Shown: positions 60,525 to 64,000 of the stretch, piece by piece
Layout of the letters: every line of letters starts with the position of its first letter
Position numbering within the stretch: the stretch's first letter is position 1
NCBI RefSeq assembly: GCF_001418225.1
Contig: NZ_LIPT01000001.1
Coordinates: 496,001-560,000, forward strand
DNA from: Pannonibacter indicus
GTDB lineage: Bacteria > Pseudomonadota > Alphaproteobacteria > Rhizobiales > Stappiaceae
Length of the DNA stretch: 64,000 bases
Direction: 5' to 3'
The notes under the pieces: generated by a model
What the model was told of the DNA's origin: nothing
Seen by the model: the letters and a program-made list of their open reading frames with translations, nothing else
The model's database searches: none
Program-made: the position numbers and the translations under genes

Positions 60525-62000
60525 ATGACGATTGTAATCTCTGACCTTCTGCCCGGTCTCAAGGATTCAGACCTGTTCCGCCAGCAGAGCGTGATCGGCG
60601 GAGTCTGGTGTGATGCCTCGACGGGCAAGACCATCGAGGTCACCAACCCGGCCACGGGCAAGGCCATCGGCACCGTGCCGGACATGTCCGCCGAAGACAC
60701 CCGCCGCGCCATCGAGGCCGCAGACACCGCCTTCCGCGCCTGGCGCAAGGTGCCCAATGGCGAGCGCGCCGCAATGCTGGAGCGCTGGTTCACCCTGATG
60801 GAGGAGCATGCGGACGACCTCGCGCTCATCCTGACGCTGGAACAGGGCAAGCCGCTCAGCGAGGCCAAGGGCGAAATCACCTATGGCGCCTCCTTCGTGA
60901 AGTGGTTTGCCGAGGAAGCGCGGCGCATCGAGGGCGGCATCATCCCGGCCCCCACCAATGACCGCAAGATCCTGGCGCTGAAGGAGCCGGTGGGCGTTTC
61001 GGCCATCATCACCCCGTGGAACTTCCCCAACGCGATGATCACCCGCAAGGTCGGCCCGGCGCTGGCCGCTGGCTGCACCGTGGTGATCAAGCCGTCCGAC
61101 TTCACCCCCTATTCGGCGCTGGCGCTGGCCGTTCTTGCCGAGCGGGCCGGCATTCCGGCGGGTGTCATCAACATCCTCACCGGTCTGCCAACAGAAATCG
61201 GCGCGGAGCTGACCTCCAGTCCGGTGGTGCGCAAGCTGTCCTTCACCGGCTCCACCCGCGTTGGCTCCCTGCTGATGGCCCAGTGCGCCCCGACGGTGAA
61301 GCGGCTCAGCCTTGAGCTGGGCGGCAATGCCCCCTTCCTCGTCTTTGACGATGCGGATGTGGATGCAGCCGTGGAAGGCGCCATCGCCTCCAAGTTCCGC
61401 AACGGCGGCCAGACCTGCGTCTGCTCCAACCGCATCCTCGTCCAGTCCGGCATCTACGATACCTTTGCCGCAAAGCTTGCCGAACGGGTGGCTGCGATGA
61501 AGGTCGGCGAGGGCCTTGAAGCGGGTGTTGCCATCGGCCCGATGATCAACCGCGCCGCCGTGGAAAAGATCGAGCGCCACGTGGCCGACGCCCTTGCCAA
61601 GGGCGCAAAGGTCGCCGCCAGGGCTGCAACACCGGAAGGCAGCCAGTTTGCCGCCCCCGTGGTGCTGACCGGCTGCACCACGGACATGCAGCTCGCCAGC
61701 GAGGAAACCTTCGGCCCCGTCGCCCCGCTTTTCCGCTTCGAGACGGAAGAAGAGGCGGTTCGGATCGCCAACGGCACCCCCTTCGGCCTGGCCGCCTATT
61801 TCTACACCCGCGACATGGCCCGCGCCTGGCGGGTGGGCGAAGCACTGGAATCGGGCATGGTCGGCCTCAACACCGGCGCCATCTCCATGGCCGTCTCCCC
61901 TTTCGGCGGCGTCAAGCAATCCGGCCTCGGCCGCGAAGGCGCCCGCGAGGGCATCGAGGAATACCTCGAAACCAAATCCTTCCACATTTGCGGGCTTTGA
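60525..62000 (+). CDS. gabD: Succinate-semialdehyde dehydrogenase-type aldehyde dehydrogenase
   Basis: The 491-residue enzyme has ITPWNFPNAMITRKVGPALA (cofactor site), KPSDFTPYSALALAVLAE, the catalytic Glu in LSLELGGNAPFLVF, the catalytic Cys in NGGQTCVCSNRILVQ and the final FGGVKQSGLGREG. It fits the GabD/SSADH group, which converts succinate or glutarate semialdehyde to the acid. It may act with the amine-type oxidase that converges on it. Exact substrate is inferred. Confidence 0.87.
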   Translation: MTIVISDLLPGLKDSDLFRQQSVIGGVWCDASTGKTIEVTNPATGKAIGTVPDMSAEDTRRAIEAADTAFRAWRKVPNGERAAMLERWFTLMEEHADDLALILTLEQGKPLSEAKGEITYGASFVKWFAEEARRIEGGIIPAPTNDRKILALKEPVGVSAIITPWNFPNAMITRKVGPALAAGCTVVIKPSDFTPYSALALAVLAERAGIPAGVINILTGLPTEIGAELTSSPVVRKLSFTGSTRVGSLLMAQCAPTVKRLSLELGGNAPFLVFDDADVDAAVEGAIASKFRNGGQTCVCSNRILVQSGIYDTFAAKLAERVAAMKVGEGLEAGVAIGPMINRAAVEKIERHVADALAKGAKVAARAATPEGSQFAAPVVLTGCTTDMQLASEETFGPVAPLFRFETEEEAVRIANGTPFGLAAYFYTRDMARAWRVGEALESGMVGLNTGAISMAVSPFGGVKQSGLGREGAREGIEEYLETKSFHICGL

Positions 62001-62102
62001 CAAGACCGGAGCGGGCCAAACGGCCCGCTCCTTTGGTTTTCAGGGTGAAAAAGCTGCAAACTCTCTCCGCCTTCGTGCCGTACCCACGCCCCCTCCTTGT
62101 TC

Positions 62103-62243
62103 GTCCTGCCATGACTTGACCATGGCATCCATTCCCTGACCTCGCAAACAGGGACAAACAAAAGAAAATACAGATGGTTACGGGTCATCCACGCAGCCAT
62201 GACAGGCAACGGCGTGGATGCCATGGTCAAGCCATGGCAGGAC
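62103..62243. repeat. Paired inverted palindromes in a convergent gap (family 1)
   Basis: Two 29-nt copies, 62103-62131 (begins GTCCTGCCATGACTTG) and 62215-62243 on the opposite strand, differ at one position. Family, length and 83-nt spacing match the pair at 32371-32511. Both copies fold around a CTTGA loop. They lie between the converging aldehyde dehydrogenase and oxidase genes. No gene is seen in 62001-62341. Confidence 0.75.
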
Positions 62244-62341
62244 GGAGAGAGATGGAGAGCCGCAAGCGTGAAGGCCGCTCACAACAAAAAAGGCAGGCCG
62301 GGCGCCTGCCCTTTTCAACTTGAGGACACAGAATCTGGCCC

Positions 62342-63619
62342 TCACCCGATCCTGTCCTTGAACTTGTAGTAAGCCCCGACGAGCGGCAGGAACCAGGGCT
62401 GGCCGAGATGGCCGGGGATGGCGGGCCAGGGGAGGCTGGCCCAGGGGTTGGTGCGGGCGCGGCCGAGGATCTGGTCCGCGATGATCTCGCCCATGTGGGT
62501 GGCGATCTGCGCGCCGTGGCCGGAATAGCCCATGGAGAAATATACGCCATCCGCCTCGCCGGCGCGGGGGAAGCGGTCCTTGGTCATGTCGACGAGGCCG
62601 CCCCAGCAGTAGTCCACCTCGACATCCCCCAGCTGCGGGAAGATGCTCTTGAGCGCGTCCTTGAGGATGCGGCCGCTCTTTTCGTCCGAGGTCTGGTTGG
62701 AGGTAGCGGAAAAGCGGGCCCGGCCGCCGAAGATCAGGCGGTTGTCGGGTGCCAGGCGGAAGTAGTTGCCCACATTCAGCGAGGTGACGCAGGTGCGGTT
62801 GCCCGGCATCACCGACAGCACTTCCGTGTCCGTCAGCGGGCGGGTGGCCAGCAGGAAACTGCCGACGGGCACGATACGGCGGCGGAAGAAGCCGAAGGTC
62901 TTGGGCGTATAGGCACCGGTCGCCAGCACCACCTTGGCGGCCCGCACAATGCCTTTCGGCGTTTCCAGCTCGTGGCCGGCAGCCGTCTGGCGGCGGCCGG
63001 TGACAGGCGTGTTCTCGTGTATTTCCGCCCCATGCCGGGCGGCCGCTTCCGCAAGGCCCACGACAAAGCGGCCCATGTGCATCATGGCGCTCTTCTTCTG
63101 CAGCATGGCGCCATGGAAGATGTCCGAGCCGATCTCTCCGGCGAGTTCTGCCTTGGTAAGCATTGCCGTATCGGGGTCAACCGTGCGGTTGATGGCTTCG
63201 AGGTTACGGGCCAGCCCCTCGTAATGCTGCGGCTTGGAGGCAAGTTTCAGCTTGCCTGCGCGGCGGAAATTGCAGTTGATGCCCTCTTCCGCAATGATGC
63301 GCTCGATGGTTTCGATGCCATCGTCAAAGGCCTTGTACATGGCCTTGGCGGTTTCCACGCCATAGGTGGAAATCGCGCCGGTGAAACTGTGGGCCACCCC
63401 GTTGTTGAGGTGGCCGCCATTGCGGCCCGAAGCTCCGAAGCCCACCGTTGCCGCCTCCAGCACGATGACCCGGCGGCCCTCCATGGCCAGACGGCGTGCC
63501 GCGCCGAGGCCGGTAAACCCGGCCCCGATCACCGCAACATCATAGAGGCCCGAAGGGGCGGCCGTGGCGCCGCCGGTGAAGGCGGGCGCCGTATCCTGCC
63601 AGTAGGATGCAAATTTCAT
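62342..63619 (-). CDS. FAD-dependent amine oxidase of the DAO family (PuuB-like)
   Basis: The 425-residue protein has the FAD motif DVAVIGAGFTGLGAARRLAM, the covalent-site-like region GFGASGRNGGHLNNG, a mid segment MLQKKSAMMHMGRFVVGLAE and a C-terminal YSGHGAQIATHMGEIIAD. This is the layout of gamma-glutamylputrescine oxidase and related glycine/sarcosine-type oxidases. It would oxidise a secondary or primary amine to an aldehyde, H2O2 and ammonia. GGGAG lies before the ATG. The HAD-family gene is 39 nt upstream on the same strand. Confidence 0.85.
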   Translation of the reverse strand: MKFASYWQDTAPAFTGGATAAPSGLYDVAVIGAGFTGLGAARRLAMEGRRVIVLEAATVGFGASGRNGGHLNNGVAHSFTGAISTYGVETAKAMYKAFDDGIETIERIIAEEGINCNFRRAGKLKLASKPQHYEGLARNLEAINRTVDPDTAMLTKAELAGEIGSDIFHGAMLQKKSAMMHMGRFVVGLAEAAARHGAEIHENTPVTGRRQTAAGHELETPKGIVRAAKVVLATGAYTPKTFGFFRRRIVPVGSFLLATRPLTDTEVLSVMPGNRTCVTSLNVGNYFRLAPDNRLIFGGRARFSATSNQTSDEKSGRILKDALKSIFPQLGDVEVDYCWGGLVDMTKDRFPRAGEADGVYFSMGYSGHGAQIATHMGEIIADQILGRARTNPWASLPWPAIPGHLGQPWFLPLVGAYYKFKDRIG

Positions 63620-63658
63620 GGGTCAGCTCCCGGAGCTTGCGCGGATCACAGCCGGATT

Positions 63659-64000
63659 TCAGATGCCGAACACGCCCGGCAGGCCGGAAATGTCCTTGAT
63701 CTCGGTGTATTCGTAGAAGGGGTTGGCCGGCTCGTGCTGGCGGTTGACCCAGACCTTGGACTTGATGCCCAGATCATAGGCGGTCATCAGGTCATAGCGG
63801 AAGGAGGACGACACATGGGTGATGTCCTCAGGGCCGCAGCCCAGCACATCGAACATATACTCAAAGCCGTTCATCTGCGGCTTGTAGCTGCCAGCATCTT
63901 CTGCCGTGATCACCTTGTGGAAGGGCGCGCCAAGCTTCTCCACGTTGGACATGATCTGACTGTTCATGGCGTTGGAGAGGATGACCAGCGGAATTTCCCT
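63659..64000 (-). CDS. HAD-superfamily haloacid dehalogenase-like hydrolase, C-terminal part
   Basis: The frame is open to the window edge, so only about 113 C-terminal residues are seen, beginning EIPLVILSNAMNSQIM. LSNA is HAD motif 2, the Lys of TAEDAGSYKPQMNGFEYM is motif 3, and HVSSSFRYDLMTAYDLGIKS holds the downstream part of the active site, where the acidic motif 4 is Ser/Asp-poor as in L-2-haloacid dehalogenases. The N-terminal catalytic Asp lies beyond the window. It is upstream of the oxidase gene and probably cotranscribed. Confidence 0.8.
   Translation of the reverse strand, partial: REIPLVILSNAMNSQIMSNVEKLGAPFHKVITAEDAGSYKPQMNGFEYMFDVLGCGPEDITHVSSSFRYDLMTAYDLGIKSKVWVNRQHEPANPFYEYTEIKDISGLPGVFGI

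Noticed and set aside
1-64000. tRNA genes, insertion sequences, prophage or integrase-linked island
   Set aside because: I looked for tRNA T-arm patterns, transposase-like frames and flanking direct repeats and saw none that hold up. The window looks like stable chromosomal or megaplasmid DNA with operon-level modules.

Overview
The window reads as a GC-rich alphaproteobacterial chromosome or megaplasmid segment, most likely from Hyphomicrobiales (Rhizobiales). The grounds are the rhizobial-type rhaR/rhaSTPQUK/rhaDI rhamnose locus, a ChvE-GguABC sugar locus with a GbpR-type LysR gene, an IalB-family protein, and short dispersed palindromes of the kind common in this order. Genes are packed into operons with 1-11 nt overlaps. 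I see no tRNA, rRNA, insertion sequence, phage block or CRISPR array.

Layout. (1) 1-3733: end of a sugar ABC transporter operon with a GH105 unsaturated-uronyl hydrolase, divergent from an IclR regulator. (2) 3741-14626: complete L-rhamnose uptake and catabolism, with the DeoR-type repressor gene divergent from rhaDI. (3) 14860-19158: polar-amino-acid-type ABC transporter plus homocysteine S-methyltransferase. (4) 19398-22606: TAXI-type TRAP transporter; then a convergent IalB gene and an AT-richer stretch with a decayed small gene. (5) 23951-26218: Zn/Cd/Pb P1B-ATPase behind a MerR-type operator. (6) 26506-32329: BMP-family nucleoside/nucleobase ABC transporter with a cytosine-deaminase-like enzyme. 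(7) 32606-42815: chvE-gguABC fused to an oxidative L-arabinose/D-galactose pathway, with divergent LysR. (8) 43029-57585: a GntR-controlled operon with a Liv-type ABC transporter, an aconitase-type hydratase pair, an isocitrate-lyase-family lyase, HyuB/HyuA, an isochorismatase-fold protein, a flavoprotein and a cupin. (9) 57808-64000: ArgE-like deacetylase, a broken aldehyde dehydrogenase, a tartrate/malate dehydrogenase-like enzyme, a semialdehyde dehydrogenase, an amine-type oxidase and a HAD dehalogenase cut by the window edge.

Regions 1, 2 and 7 fit together as use of pectin-derived sugars: GH105 would release rhamnose from rhamnogalacturonan fragments, the rha genes take rhamnose to DHAP and lactate, and the arabinose pathway takes side-chain arabinose or galactose to 2-oxoglutarate. 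Region 8 is the best candidate for an undescribed system. Its enzymes could open an imide, lactam or hydantoin ring with ATP, change the double bond, hydrate it, and split the hydroxy-diacid by a retro-Claisen step. Two of its enzymes lack residues expected from their best-known relatives.

Two structural patterns recur. Six of the seven solute-binding-protein genes are followed by a strong hairpin before the next operon gene. All five convergent gene junctions hold inverted repeats; three of these are paired palindromes in opposite orientation, and copies of one family differ by base changes that preserve pairing.
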